Positions 41,573 to 50,621 of a DNA stretch of 64,000 nucleotides are shown in pieces; position 1 is the first letter of the stretch; each line of letters opens with the position of its first letter. A model generated the notes under the pieces. That model was not told the origin of the DNA. It saw only the letters and a program-made list of their open reading frames with translations, and did no database searches. The translations under genes were made by a program, and so were the position numbers. The DNA is from Terriglobia bacterium (GTDB taxonomy: Bacteria; Acidobacteriota; Terriglobia; Terriglobales; Acidobacteriaceae), in the NCBI GenBank assembly GCA_020073165.1, contig JAIQFP010000019.1, positions 24,563 through 88,562 of the forward strand. Reading direction: 5' to 3'.

Positions 41573-44037
41573 ACCGGCGCGGCTTCGCCAGGCGCCGGCC
41601 GCTCGTACTCGCACTCCTTGTTCGGGCACGCGATCACCGGCCCGGCCTTGAGCATCTTCTCAACCAAGTACTCATTGCCGCAAGTCGGGCACTTCTCCGC
41701 CACCGGCTTGTGGGCTGAGGTGAACTTGCACTTCGGATAATTCGAGCAGCCGTAGAACGTGTTCCCCTTGCGCGCCCGCTTCTCTACCAGGTCGCCGTCC
41801 TTGCACAGCGGGCACTTCACGCCAATGAAGTTCTGTTTGACGTACTTGCAGTCGGGATACCCGCTGCACGAAGTGAACTCCCCGTACCGCCCGTGGCGAA
41901 TCATCAAATTGCGCCCGCACTTGGGACAGAGCTCATCTAGCGGGATGTCCGGAACCTTCTTGCCCTGGTCCAAGCGCCGCGTGGTCTTGCAATCGGGATA
42001 CCCCGTGCAGGCCATGAACTGGCCAAAGCGTCCACGCTTCAGCACCATCACCCGTCCGCAGTTCTCGCAGTATTCCTCCTGGGTCGTCTCCTGCATATCG
42101 GCCGAATCCAGGTCCGGCAGGTTGATGGGATTCTCCTTGGTGAACGTGCAACTCTTCGGATCATCCTTATCGTAGGAACTGCAGGCGTAGAAGGAGCCGT
42201 GTTTGCCCCACTTGATCACCAGCGGAGACTTGCAGCGCTCGCACAGCTCGTCCGTGGGCTTCTCCATCCGCTTGATGTTTTCCATGTGCTTCTGGGCGTA
42301 GCGGAGATCCTTCTCGAACTTCTCGTAGAATTCAGCCAGTGCGTTGGTCCAGGTCTCCTTGCCTTCTTCGATCTCGTCGAGTTCCTCCTCCAGACGCGCG
42401 GTGTACTGCACGTCGAAGATGTCGGGGAAATTCTCCACCAGGAGATCGGTGACCACCAGGCCGATTTCCGTGGGCACAAACTTTCCACCCAGCTTTTGCA
42501 CATACTGCCGCTCCTGGATGGTGCTGAGAATCGCGGCGTAGGTAGAAGGCCGTCCGATGCCGCGCTCTTCCAGTTCCTTCACCAGCGAAGCTTCGTTGTA
42601 GCGTGGCGGAGGCTCGGTAAAATGCTGCTCCGGCTTCAGGCCCTTGAGCGTCAGCATCTGCCCCGGTTCCAGCGGCGGCAGCTTGTGCTTGAGTTCTTCT
42701 TCCTCTTCGTCCTTCCCTTCCTTCGATTCTTCGTACACCTTGAGGAAGCCGTCAAACTTGAGCACCGAGCCGGTCACGCGGAACCAGAAAGCATCGGACC
42801 CAGACTTGGCATCAATGTCCACCGTAGTCTGGTCGAATACCGCGGGCATAATCTGCGAGGCCACAAAGCGCTGCCAGATCAGCTTGTAGACCTTGTATTC
42901 GTCTTCTTTCAGATACTGCTTGATCTGGTCGGGATGCCGCATCACCGCCGTCGGACGGATGGCCTCGTGCGCCGCCTGTGCTTCTTTCTTCTCTTTGTAG
43001 GTGTTGGGCGTCCCCGGCAGATACGAATCGCCGTACTGCGACTTGATGTACTCGCGAACTTCGGCCAGCGCGTCGTTGGAGACCCGCGTCGAGTCCGTGC
43101 GCATGTAGGTGATGAGGCCGACCAGGCCTTCTTCGCCCAGCTCCACACCTTCATACAGGCGCTGCGCGATCATCATGGTGCGCTTTACGCTGAAGCGCAG
43201 CTTGCGCGAGGAATCCTGTTGCAGCTTGCTGGTGGTGAACGGCGGAGTCGCATTGCGCCGGCGTTCTTTCTTGTCGACCGTGCGTACGACCCACTCGGCT
43301 GGTTCCAGCGCTGCGCGGATCTTCTCCGCCTGCTCACCGTTGGTGACCTCGATCTTCTCTTCGCCCTTGCCGAGAAAACGCGCATCGAACGCAGGAGGCT
43401 TGCTGGCTGCCAGATGCGCGTCAATCGTCCAGTATTCCTGCTTGATGAACGCCTTGATTTCGCGTTCACGCTCGACGATCAGGCGCAGAGCCACGGTCTG
43501 CACGCGGCCTGCCGACAAACCGCGCCGCACTTTGTCCCAGAGCAGCGGAGAGACCTGGTACCCCACCAGGCGGTCGAGCACGCGCCGCGCCTGCTGCGCA
43601 TCCACCAGGTGGCGGTCAATGTCACGCGGATGCTCGAATGCTTCCTGTACCGCGCGCTTCGTAATCTCGTTGAAGGTGACCCGCCGGATGCGCTCGCTGC
43701 CTTCGTCCTTCTTCTTTTTCCTTTTGCCTTTGGAACCGTCGCCCAGTTCATCGGCCAGGTGCGCGGCAATGGCTTCGCCTTCGCGGTCCGGGTCAGGCGC
43801 CAGGAAGATGTTGTCCGCGGAGGACGCCAGCTTTTTCAGCTTCGCCAGTACCTTCTCTTTGCCCGGGATAACGATGTAGTCGGTCTCGAAATCATTATTA
43901 ACATCGACCCCGAGCGTGCTCTTGGGCAGGTCCTTGACGTGGCCGAGCGAGGCTTCGACCGTGAAGCCTTTGCCCAGATACTTCTGGATGGTCTTGGCCT
44001 TGGCCGGCGACTCTACAATGACTAAACCTTTGGACAA
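41566..44037 (-). CDS. topA: DNA topoisomerase I
   Basis: Type IA topoisomerase relaxing negative supercoils, 823 residues. The Toprim domain opens with KGLVIVESPAKAKTIQKYLG; the acidic metal residues appear in APDPDREGEAIAAHLA. The active-site Tyr311 is in GLITYMRTDSTR, followed by LVKELEERGIGRPSTYAAIL. Five C-terminal zinc-ribbon repeats of C-x-x-C type follow (CERC, CENC, CPKC, CPLC, CPTC). The start is TTG 44037, 6 nt after GAGG; GTG 44079 would add 14 unconserved residues. dprA lies just upstream in the same direction, a common pairing. Confidence 0.96.
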   Translation of the reverse strand: MSKGLVIVESPAKAKTIQKYLGKGFTVEASLGHVKDLPKSTLGVDVNNDFETDYIVIPGKEKVLAKLKKLASSADNIFLAPDPDREGEAIAAHLADELGDGSKGKRKKKKDEGSERIRRVTFNEITKRAVQEAFEHPRDIDRHLVDAQQARRVLDRLVGYQVSPLLWDKVRRGLSAGRVQTVALRLIVEREREIKAFIKQEYWTIDAHLAASKPPAFDARFLGKGEEKIEVTNGEQAEKIRAALEPAEWVVRTVDKKERRRNATPPFTTSKLQQDSSRKLRFSVKRTMMIAQRLYEGVELGEEGLVGLITYMRTDSTRVSNDALAEVREYIKSQYGDSYLPGTPNTYKEKKEAQAAHEAIRPTAVMRHPDQIKQYLKEDEYKVYKLIWQRFVASQIMPAVFDQTTVDIDAKSGSDAFWFRVTGSVLKFDGFLKVYEESKEGKDEEEEELKHKLPPLEPGQMLTLKGLKPEQHFTEPPPRYNEASLVKELEERGIGRPSTYAAILSTIQERQYVQKLGGKFVPTEIGLVVTDLLVENFPDIFDVQYTARLEEELDEIEEGKETWTNALAEFYEKFEKDLRYAQKHMENIKRMEKPTDELCERCKSPLVIKWGKHGSFYACSSYDKDDPKSCTFTKENPINLPDLDSADMQETTQEEYCENCGRVMVLKRGRFGQFMACTGYPDCKTTRRLDQGKKVPDIPLDELCPKCGRNLMIRHGRYGEFTSCSGYPDCKYVKQNFIGVKCPLCKDGDLVEKRARKGNTFYGCSNYPKCKFTSAHKPVAEKCPTCGNEYLVEKMLKAGPVIACPNKECEYERPAPGEAAPVG

Positions 44038-44106
44038 ATGTCCCCTCAGTTGGCAGTGTTCTGTTTCCGAAGCTAGCACGAATGGGAGGAAGTCAACAAG
44101 TTTGCG

Positions 44107-45273
44107 CTAGAACGCCTTGACGAAATTTTTTCCCGGCAGTTGCTTCACTTTGCCTGCCAGTTCGAGCTCAAAGAGCGCCGCAAATATTTCCGACGAGGAC
44201 AATTCCGGCTCCAGTCTCTCCACGATCTCATCAATCTGAGTAGCCTCATCAGCCTTCAATATCTTCAAGATCTTCCGCTCATGCGGCCCTATTTCGTCGT
44301 CCTTGAATAGAGATGCGGTTCCCTCCGCCTGCGATTCAGCAGCGTCCTTCGGCTCCAACGCAAGTCGTACTTCCGTCGGGAGTTCTTCCCAAACGTCATC
44401 CCACGTGGCCACCAGCTTGGCACCTTGTTTGATCAACGTGTTGGGCCCCCAGGAATTCTTGTTGGTGACGTTCCCCGGGACGGCATACACGTCCCTCCCC
44501 TGCTCCAGGGCGCATCGTGCTGTGATGCGGGTACCGCTGTATTCGGCTGCCTCCACCACAAGAACCCCAATGGACACGCCGCTGATAATCCGGTTGCGAA
44601 TAGGAAAATTCTGCGGTGCAGGAAATGTGCTCAAAGGAAATTCGGAAACCAGAGCTCCCCCCAGGGCCAGCATCTGCTCCGTGAGTCGCGTGTTCTCCTT
44701 GGGATAAATCACGTCAATGCCAGTGCCGAGCACGGCGACGGTCTTGCCCTTGCCGGCAATCGCGCCGCGATGTCCGGCCGTATCCACACCGCGCGCCAAG
44801 CCGCTGAAAATCACCAGCCCACGAACTGCCAGATCACACGCCAGGCGCTCGGCCATTCCTGTCCCATAGGGAGTGGGATGGCGGGTGCCGATCACAGCGA
44901 TTCCCGGCTGCGACACGGCAGCCACATTCCCGCGCACGTAGAGCACCAGCGGCGGATCGTAAATTTGCTTGAGCTGCGAGGGATAGGCCGCGTCCTCGAA
45001 GGCCACAATCTGCACCCCGGCCGCGCGCGCCAGTTCGTCATTCGCCAGCTCCAGCGACCGCCCGGTGCCCAATGATTGTGCTGCCACCGCCGGAATTCCG
45101 GCCGCTTCCAACTCCGTCAGCGATGCCCGAAACACCGCCTGTACGTTTCCAAAATGTTCCACCAGGTGCCGGGCCTTGGTGGGACCCAAACCCGGCGTGA
45201 GGGTCAGCGCCAGCCACTCGAGCGCGTGCGTTTCACAAGGCAATACCGCTGCTTCGGTCACAGGAACCTCCAC
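44107..45273 (-). CDS. dprA: DNA-processing protein DprA
   Basis: Loads RecA on incoming single-stranded DNA during natural transformation. The 388-residue protein has an N-terminal helix-hairpin-helix/SAM-like region (LALTLTPGLGPTKARHLVEHF), the Rossmann-like core with IAVIGTRHPTPYG, IFSGLARGVDTAGHRGAI and AVLGTGIDVIYPKENTRL, and EFPLSTFPAPQNFPIRNRIISG. A C-terminal winged-helix segment follows (AFLDEIVERLEPELSSSEIFAAL-like). GTG start at 45273 with an AAGG ahead. topA follows after 69 nt. It suggests competence or a DNA-protection role. Confidence 0.94.
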   Translation of the reverse strand: MEVPVTEAAVLPCETHALEWLALTLTPGLGPTKARHLVEHFGNVQAVFRASLTELEAAGIPAVAAQSLGTGRSLELANDELARAAGVQIVAFEDAAYPSQLKQIYDPPLVLYVRGNVAAVSQPGIAVIGTRHPTPYGTGMAERLACDLAVRGLVIFSGLARGVDTAGHRGAIAGKGKTVAVLGTGIDVIYPKENTRLTEQMLALGGALVSEFPLSTFPAPQNFPIRNRIISGVSIGVLVVEAAEYSGTRITARCALEQGRDVYAVPGNVTNKNSWGPNTLIKQGAKLVATWDDVWEELPTEVRLALEPKDAAESQAEGTASLFKDDEIGPHERKILKILKADEATQIDEIVERLEPELSSSEIFAALFELELAGKVKQLPGKNFVKAF

Positions 45274-45338
45274 CGAGCCTTACCGCGGACTGTGACAGCT
45301 TCAGCAAAGCGCTGTCAAGGTAACCCGACACACAGGTT

Positions 45339-45347
45339 TGTTAGAAT
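45339..45347 (+). promoter_or_regulatory. extended -10 TGTTAGAAT before mqnA
   Basis: TGT followed by TAGAAT (45342-45347). Six nt after the hexamer is TTG 45354 and twelve nt after is ATG 45360, so the mqnA transcript is leaderless or nearly so. Confidence 0.5.
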
Positions 45348-45359
45348 CGAACATTGGGC

Positions 45360-46190
45360 ATGAGACGCCTGCGCATCTCCGCCATTTCGTACCTCAACAC
45401 CGCGCCCCTGATGTGGGACTTCGTACACGGCGGCGCCGGGTCAGCCTTCGACATTTCCTACACTTTGCCGTCGCAATGCGCCGCCGCCCTGCGCGAGGGA
45501 TCGGCGGACATTGGCATCATTCCGGCAGCCGCATACGCCGCCATCCCGGGCCTGGTAATCCTCCCTGGGGTGGCCATTGCTTCGCGGCGCGCGGTTCGTT
45601 CCATCCTGCTGGTCAGCAAGGTGCCGGTGGAGAAGATTCGCACCGTCGCCCTCGACACCTCTTCCATGACCTCCGTGGCGCTGACCAAGGTCTTGTTTGC
45701 GAGGCTTTGGGGTGGGAAACAGACTTTCACTGCCATGGCCCCTGACCTCGAACAGATGCTCGAACAGCACGATGCCGGCCTGGTGATCGGAGATCCGGCG
45801 CTCAAGGTGGACCGCTCGCGCTATCACACCTACGACCTGGGAACGGAGTGGCATCGCTGGACGGGCAAGCCGTTCGTCTATGCCTTCTGGGCGGTGCGGC
45901 AGGCGGCACTCCAGGACACCACACTGGATCTTGCCGCCATATTCCAGGAATCACGCAACCATGGCCTGCAGCACGAGAACCTCGATCAGATTGTCGGCGA
46001 CTGGGCGCCGCGGCTGGGCCTGCGCGAAGTGGAAGTGAAGAATTACCTGACCGATAACATTCATTACTACCTTGACCCACCCTGCCTAGACGGCCTGCAG
46101 CTTTTCTATCGTCACGCCCACGAATGCGGCGCCCTGCCCGCTGCTCCGCGCTTGCGCTTCCTTGACGTTGCCAAAGCGGCGGTCAGCTAG
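45360..46190 (+). CDS. mqnA: chorismate dehydratase MqnA (futalosine pathway)
   Basis: Dehydrates chorismate to 3-enolpyruvoyl-benzoate, the entry to the futalosine route of menaquinone synthesis. The 276-residue protein fits the MqnA/MqnD periplasmic-binding-protein fold: RISAISYLNTAPLMWDF at the start, LREGSADIGIIPAAAYA, LDTSSMTSVALTKVLF, DAGLVIGDPALKV and WTGKPFVYAFWAV. ATG 45360 is used; TTG 45354 is equally near the -10. mqnC lies 0.8 kb further on the same strand, but a convergent lipoprotein gene lies between, so they are not one operon. mqnD is at 59.1 kb. Confidence 0.93.
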   Translation: MRRLRISAISYLNTAPLMWDFVHGGAGSAFDISYTLPSQCAAALREGSADIGIIPAAAYAAIPGLVILPGVAIASRRAVRSILLVSKVPVEKIRTVALDTSSMTSVALTKVLFARLWGGKQTFTAMAPDLEQMLEQHDAGLVIGDPALKVDRSRYHTYDLGTEWHRWTGKPFVYAFWAVRQAALQDTTLDLAAIFQESRNHGLQHENLDQIVGDWAPRLGLREVEVKNYLTDNIHYYLDPPCLDGLQLFYRHAHECGALPAAPRLRFLDVAKAAVS

Positions 46191-46283
46191 GGCCATGAAG
46201 GGCTCACGCCCAGCCGCGCCTGTTCGCAGCCAAAGGCCCCTGGGCTTAATCTCTGAGGTCAGCGATTTGGAACCCCGCAAACC

Positions 46284-46790
46284 TCAAAAGAAGGACAACA
46301 CCTCATTACCCCATCCTGCAAATCTCAAACAATAATCTGATCCAGAGAGTGTTGCGTTGTCGGCCAATATTTCAACTTTGGAGTTGGGATTCAACAGATA
46401 CAGGTTGTTTGGCCTAACGCGCTCCATCGAATACACGTCGTACTTGCCGTCCTGATGCCAGAAGACCTGCCCTTGGTAGCCGTACCTCGCATGATTGATT
46501 GTCACAACCATCATCAGCGTCGTAGGCAGCGGCCTGATTTCGTAATCGGCGTCTGTTTCTTTGCCCTCTTTTGACACGGACTTCAGATGCAATGTGGCAC
46601 ATCGTCTTTCGCGCCAGTTCTTCCACAGGAACTCTCGCATCTGTGCCTGTCTGAACTGACGTTCGGTCATTCCGATCAAGTTGTCCAGACGAACTTGAAG
46701 TGTTGTGCCGCAATCCTGCTTCTTCCTCTCACACGCGCAGAGACACAGAGCTAAGAGCAGCAGTACAGCGGGCCCAAATTGCCTTCCCAT
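46284..46790 (-). CDS. hypothetical lipoprotein
   Basis: A 168-residue predicted lipoprotein: a Leu-rich signal ending in the lipobox LCLCAC, then a cysteine-containing soluble domain (CGTTLQVRLDNLIGMTERQFRQAQMREFL, RRCATLHLKSVSKE, YEIRPLPTTLMMVVTINHAR). There is no recognised family. Codon use and length look like a genuine gene. It is convergent with mqnA and divergent from mqnC. ATG 46790. Confidence 0.65.
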   Translation of the reverse strand: MGRQFGPAVLLLLALCLCACERKKQDCGTTLQVRLDNLIGMTERQFRQAQMREFLWKNWRERRCATLHLKSVSKEGKETDADYEIRPLPTTLMMVVTINHARYGYQGQVFWHQDGKYDVYSMERVRPNNLYLLNPNSKVEILADNATLSGSDYCLRFAGWGNEVLSFF

Positions 46791-46947
46791 CGAGGATTCT
46801 CCCTAACAGGATCGACGCCGGAATAGACAGAATAGTTCCTTGGGCAAACTAAAGTGTTGTTAACAGGTGCTTGCACTCAAAACCCCTATTATGCAGTACC
46901 GCTGGCACGAACATCCCCCCGCCTTTGAGCAATCCCCTCCCCTCCGC

Positions 46948-46973
46948 TAGAATGGTCACACGCTGGTGTGACC
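46948..46973 (+). promoter_or_regulatory. mqnC promoter with perfect palindromic operator
   Basis: A -10-like TAGAAT at 46948-46953 is followed at once by GGTCACAC (46954-46961), a 4-nt spacer and GTGTGACC (46966-46973), a perfect 8-bp inverted repeat covering the expected transcription start. The mqnC ATG is 4 nt further. This looks like a repressor operator. Confidence 0.55.
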
Positions 46974-46977
46974 GCCC

Positions 46978-48024
46978 ATGTCGCTGACCAAGACCCAAGC
47001 CCTCGACCTGTTCCGTTCTGATGACCTGATCGGCATCGGCATGGAGGCCGACGCCGTGCGCCGCAAGCTGCATCCCGAGGGTGTGGTCACCTACATCATC
47101 GACCGCAACATTAATTACACCAACTACTGCACCGAGTACTGCACTTTCTGCGCGTTCTATCGCCCGCTCAAAGGCCCGGCCGCCAAAGAGGGCTACATCC
47201 TCGATTTGGAAACTATCTACGACAAGATTCGCGAGACCGTGGAACTCGGCGGCACCGGCGTGCTCATGCAGGGCGGCCTGCATCCTGACCTGAAAATTGA
47301 CTGGCACGAGCAGATGCTGCGCGGCATCAAGCAGCGCTTTCCCAAGGTGCATCTGCACTGCTACTCAGCCTCGGAGATCATCGCCATTGCGGAATACAGC
47401 GGGCTGACGATTCGCGACACCATCGCGCGGCTCCGCGATGCGGGCCTGGATTCCATCCCCGGGGGCGGCGCCGAGATCCTCGACGACGAGGTCCGATACA
47501 AGATTGCCCGCCTCAAGTGCCTGACCGACGACTGGCTCAACGTGCATCGCACGGCCCACCAGCTGGGAATGCGCACCACTGCCACCATGATGTTCGGGGT
47601 GGGCGAGAGCTACGAGCACCGCATCAACCACTTCCAGCGGCTCTACGATCTGCAGCAGGAAACCGGCGGCTTCACTGCATTCATCCCCTGGAGCTTTCAG
47701 CCTGCCAACACCGCCCTGGGCGGCCGCCACTGGGACGAGGCCACAGCCGTCGAGTACCTGAAAGTGCTGGCGATCTCGCGGCTGTATCTTTCGAACTTCC
47801 TGAATGTTCAGTCTAGTTGGGTGACGCAAGGCCTGAAAGTCTGCCAGTTGGGCCTGCGCTTCGGCGGAAATGACGTGGGGTCGGTGATGCTGGAAGAGAA
47901 TGTCGTTCGCGCCGCGGGCGTTACCAACTGCACCACCGAGGAAGAGCTGCGCCGCATCATCCGCGACGCCGGCTTCAAGCCTGCGCAGCGCGATACGCTG
48001 TATCGGACTTATTTCCTGAACTAA
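46978..48024 (+). CDS. mqnC: cyclic dehypoxanthinyl futalosine synthase MqnC
   Basis: Radical-SAM enzyme of the futalosine menaquinone pathway, which cyclises dehypoxanthine futalosine. The 348-residue protein has the cluster motif NYCTEYCTFCAF (Cys51, 55, 58), the EGYILDLETIYDKIRETVELGGTGVLMQGGLHPDLKIDWHE block, SAGxGAEILDDEVR-type GGGAEIL, and TTATMMFGVGE. Aromatic dehypoxanthine-futalosine synthases MqnE and MqnC are related; the INYTNYCTEYC and LKIDWHE segments match MqnC better. ATG 46978. mqnA is upstream and mqnD is elsewhere in the window. Confidence 0.93.
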   Translation: MSLTKTQALDLFRSDDLIGIGMEADAVRRKLHPEGVVTYIIDRNINYTNYCTEYCTFCAFYRPLKGPAAKEGYILDLETIYDKIRETVELGGTGVLMQGGLHPDLKIDWHEQMLRGIKQRFPKVHLHCYSASEIIAIAEYSGLTIRDTIARLRDAGLDSIPGGGAEILDDEVRYKIARLKCLTDDWLNVHRTAHQLGMRTTATMMFGVGESYEHRINHFQRLYDLQQETGGFTAFIPWSFQPANTALGGRHWDEATAVEYLKVLAISRLYLSNFLNVQSSWVTQGLKVCQLGLRFGGNDVGSVMLEENVVRAAGVTNCTTEEELRRIIRDAGFKPAQRDTLYRTYFLN

Positions 48025-48123
48025 CCTTCAAATGAAAACGGTTTCGCTCGTCGAGGCCGTCTCGTATGCATAGCACCGGGCTGGCCGTTTCTTGGACCTC
48101 GCGCGCGTGTTTGGGGGTGCTCG

Positions 48124-48684
48124 ATGAACGACATGAATGAATTGCTGGTACGGATGAGTAAGCTGGAATCTGAGAATCGCAAGATGAAGTGGGTTGCTGC
48201 AGGTTTGATGATGGCTCTGGCGATCCTGGGTTTGCTAGTGTTGCATCAAATGAAGAAAAGAGACAAGATCGAGGTCTCCGAACTAATCGTCAAGGATACG
48301 TCTGGGGCGGTCATAGCACGCTTGGGAGAAGACAGACACGGGACTTGCCTTGACTTGACTGTACGATCAGGTGCTTCCAAGGCTGAATTGTGCGTTGATA
48401 AGTTTTACGGGGCAAACCTGGATCTCAGGAATCGAAATCCAGAAACCGCTGCTTCTTTATCGGCTGGTCAAAAGTCGTATGAAGGGGGCGATCGTTTTGT
48501 TCCGGGTCTGCACATTGAAGGAGAGAATGGGCAGAACAGATTGTCAGTTAACGTAGGATCGGAGGCTGAGCTGTTCTTGGGTCGCAGTGAAGGGGACAGC
48601 GCCGTGGTCTTATCGGGGGGGCAAGAGGCAGCGGTGCGCATAGTAGGAAAGGACGGCAAGACGGCTTGGAGCGTTCCGCACTGA
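48124..48684 (+). CDS. membrane-anchored beta-repeat protein of unknown function
   Basis: A 186-residue protein: a short amphipathic N-terminal coiled segment (NELLVRMSKLESENRKMK), one membrane helix (WVAAGLMMALAILGLLVLHQ), then a C-terminal domain of short beta repeats about 25 residues apart (LIVKDTSGAVIARLGEDR, LCVDKFYGANLDLRNR, LFLGRSEGDSAVVLSGGQEAAVRIVGKDG). Similar repeat proteins occur in acidobacteria but no function is known to me. ATG 48124, Shine-Dalgarno sequence weak. It is co-directional with mqnC. Confidence 0.65.
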   Translation: MNDMNELLVRMSKLESENRKMKWVAAGLMMALAILGLLVLHQMKKRDKIEVSELIVKDTSGAVIARLGEDRHGTCLDLTVRSGASKAELCVDKFYGANLDLRNRNPETAASLSAGQKSYEGGDRFVPGLHIEGENGQNRLSVNVGSEAELFLGRSEGDSAVVLSGGQEAAVRIVGKDGKTAWSVPH

Positions 48685-48847
48685 CATCCTCTTGCACCGT
48701 ACAACCTTTGGACAACGGGTCCGGGGCTGATTCGTCAAACTTTGTCCAGAGACTGCACCTCGAGACGTGCTTTGTAGCTTTAGCTAAGTCATTTCCGCGG
48801 TGCGGCTTACCGTCTTTTCCCGATCTGCAGGTCCGGCCCGCTTCAGG

Positions 48848-48853
48848 TACAAT
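48848..48853 (+). promoter_or_regulatory. -10-like TACAAT before the glycosyltransferase gene
   Basis: TACAAT 16 nt before the GTG at 48870 and 34 nt before the ATG at 48888. No definite -35. Confidence 0.35.
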
Positions 48854-48869
48854 GGCAGTTTCAGGTTAG

Positions 48870-50528
48870 GTGGTTGCCGCCCACATAATGAGGAGTGTCT
48901 CGTTTAGCGTGTCCCTTTTACTCCCACCGCTGGCCGCTTTCTTGGCGCCGCACGGCCCGATGCAATACTTCCGCCAGCACTTCCTCGACACCACCTTCAA
49001 GGGCCTGTATCAGGCTAACGCCTTCGACATCGCTCTGTTGATTCCCTACTTCGTGGTCCTCATTCTGTTGGCTTCCTACGGCCTGCATCGCTACGTTCTC
49101 GTCTACCTTTATTACAAGCACAAAGATCGGCGCACGACTGATCCGGCCGGCCACTTTTCGGAGTTGCCTCGCGTCACCGTCCAGCTTCCCATCTTCAACG
49201 AGCAATTCGTGGTGGAACGGCTGCTAGACGCCGTTTGCCGCCTCGACTACCCGCTCGACAAGCTCGACATCCAGGTGCTGGACGACTCGACCGATGAAAC
49301 CGTCGCCGTGGCTCGCGGCGTGGTCGAGTACTACGCGTCCCGCGGATTTCCCATCACCTACCACCATCGCACCAACCGCGAGGGTTACAAGGCGGGCGCG
49401 CTGGCCGAGGGATTGAAGTCCGCAAAGGGCGAGTTCGTCACCATCTTTGACGCCGACTTCGTTCCCCCGGCGGATTTCCTGATGCGCACCATCCACCACT
49501 TCACCGATCCCAAGATCGGCATGGTGCAGACGCGCTGGACACACATCAACCGCAACTATTCCTTCCTCACTGAAGTCGAGGCCATTCTGCTCGACGGACA
49601 CTTCGTGCTGGAACACTCCGGCCGGGCCCGAAGCGGCGTCTTCTTCAACTTCAATGGCACCGCCGGCGTTTGGCGCCGGGTGGCCATCGAGGAGGCCGGC
49701 GGGTGGGAGCACGACACCCTCACCGAAGACACCGACCTCTCCTATCGCGCCCAGCTCAAGGGCTGGAAGTTTGTTTACCTGCAGGATGTCGAATGCCCCG
49801 CTGAACTCCCGGTGGAAATGACCGCCTTCAAGACCCAGCAGGCACGCTGGGCCAAAGGCCTGATTCAGACGGGTAAGAAAATTCTTCCGCGCGTGCTGAA
49901 GAGCGATCAGCCCTTCCGCGTCAAGCTGGAAGCCTGGTATCACCTCACCGCCAATCTCAGCTATCCGCTGATGATCGTGCTCTCGGTGCTGCTGCTGCCC
50001 GCCATGGTGATCCGTTTTTACCAGGGCTGGTTCCAGATGCTGTACATCGACCTGCCGTTATTCCTGGCCTCGACCTTCTCGATTTCCAGTTTCTATCTGG
50101 TCTCACAGCGCGAGCTATTCCCCAGAAAGTGGCCGCGCGCCCTGCTCTATATTCCGTTCCTGATGGCGTTGGGTATTGGCCTGACCATCACCAACACCCG
50201 GGCCGTGCTCGAAGCCCTGTTGGGTTGGCAATCCCCCTTCGCCCGCACCCCCAAGTACCGTGTGGAATCGAAGCAAGATAAAGTGCAGAGCAGCCAGTAC
50301 CGCCGCCGCCTGGGCTGGGTGCCCTGGATCGAGTTGCTGATCGGCGGATACTTCGCTCTCACGGTGTACTACGCCGTAGACAACGAGAACTACATCACCG
50401 TGCCGTTCCTGGTTCTGTTCGTGATCGGCTACTGGTACACCGGGCTCATGTCGCTGCTGCAAGGACGCTTCGCCGGACTCTCGCTGAGCGCCGACGCCCA
50501 CAGCAAACCCTTCCCAGTCGGGGTTTGA
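48870..50528 (+). CDS. processive GT2 glycosyltransferase (cellulose-synthase-like)
   Basis: A 552-residue membrane glycosyltransferase of family GT2, cellulose-synthase/mannan-synthase-like. An N-terminal membrane region (FDIALLIPYFVVLILLASYGL) is followed by the catalytic domain with VQLPIFNEQFVVERLLD, VLDDSTDET, FDADFVPP, the TEDTDLS acceptor-site motif and QQARWAKG (the QxxRW equivalent). It ends with about four more membrane helices. The sequence pattern resembles glucomannan/beta-mannan synthases. Product and direction of export are unknown; no bcsB-like partner is adjacent. Start is uncertain: GTG 48870 or ATG 48888. Confidence 0.9.
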   Translation: MVAAHIMRSVSFSVSLLLPPLAAFLAPHGPMQYFRQHFLDTTFKGLYQANAFDIALLIPYFVVLILLASYGLHRYVLVYLYYKHKDRRTTDPAGHFSELPRVTVQLPIFNEQFVVERLLDAVCRLDYPLDKLDIQVLDDSTDETVAVARGVVEYYASRGFPITYHHRTNREGYKAGALAEGLKSAKGEFVTIFDADFVPPADFLMRTIHHFTDPKIGMVQTRWTHINRNYSFLTEVEAILLDGHFVLEHSGRARSGVFFNFNGTAGVWRRVAIEEAGGWEHDTLTEDTDLSYRAQLKGWKFVYLQDVECPAELPVEMTAFKTQQARWAKGLIQTGKKILPRVLKSDQPFRVKLEAWYHLTANLSYPLMIVLSVLLLPAMVIRFYQGWFQMLYIDLPLFLASTFSISSFYLVSQRELFPRKWPRALLYIPFLMALGIGLTITNTRAVLEALLGWQSPFARTPKYRVESKQDKVQSSQYRRRLGWVPWIELLIGGYFALTVYYAVDNENYITVPFLVLFVIGYWYTGLMSLLQGRFAGLSLSADAHSKPFPVGV

Positions 50529-50621
50529 AGCTCGTAGCGTTTCCCGCCGGTTCCTGACGCTGGTTCCAGCAGCATATTCCAGAGATGCGGGATTCAACTC
50601 AACAGAGGCGAAGAGGACCGC

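Noticed and set aside
42199..44025. 608-codon open frame antisense to topA
   Set aside because: Codon-bias shadow; the amino-acid composition (His/Leu/Arg-rich, no motifs) is typical of antisense frames.
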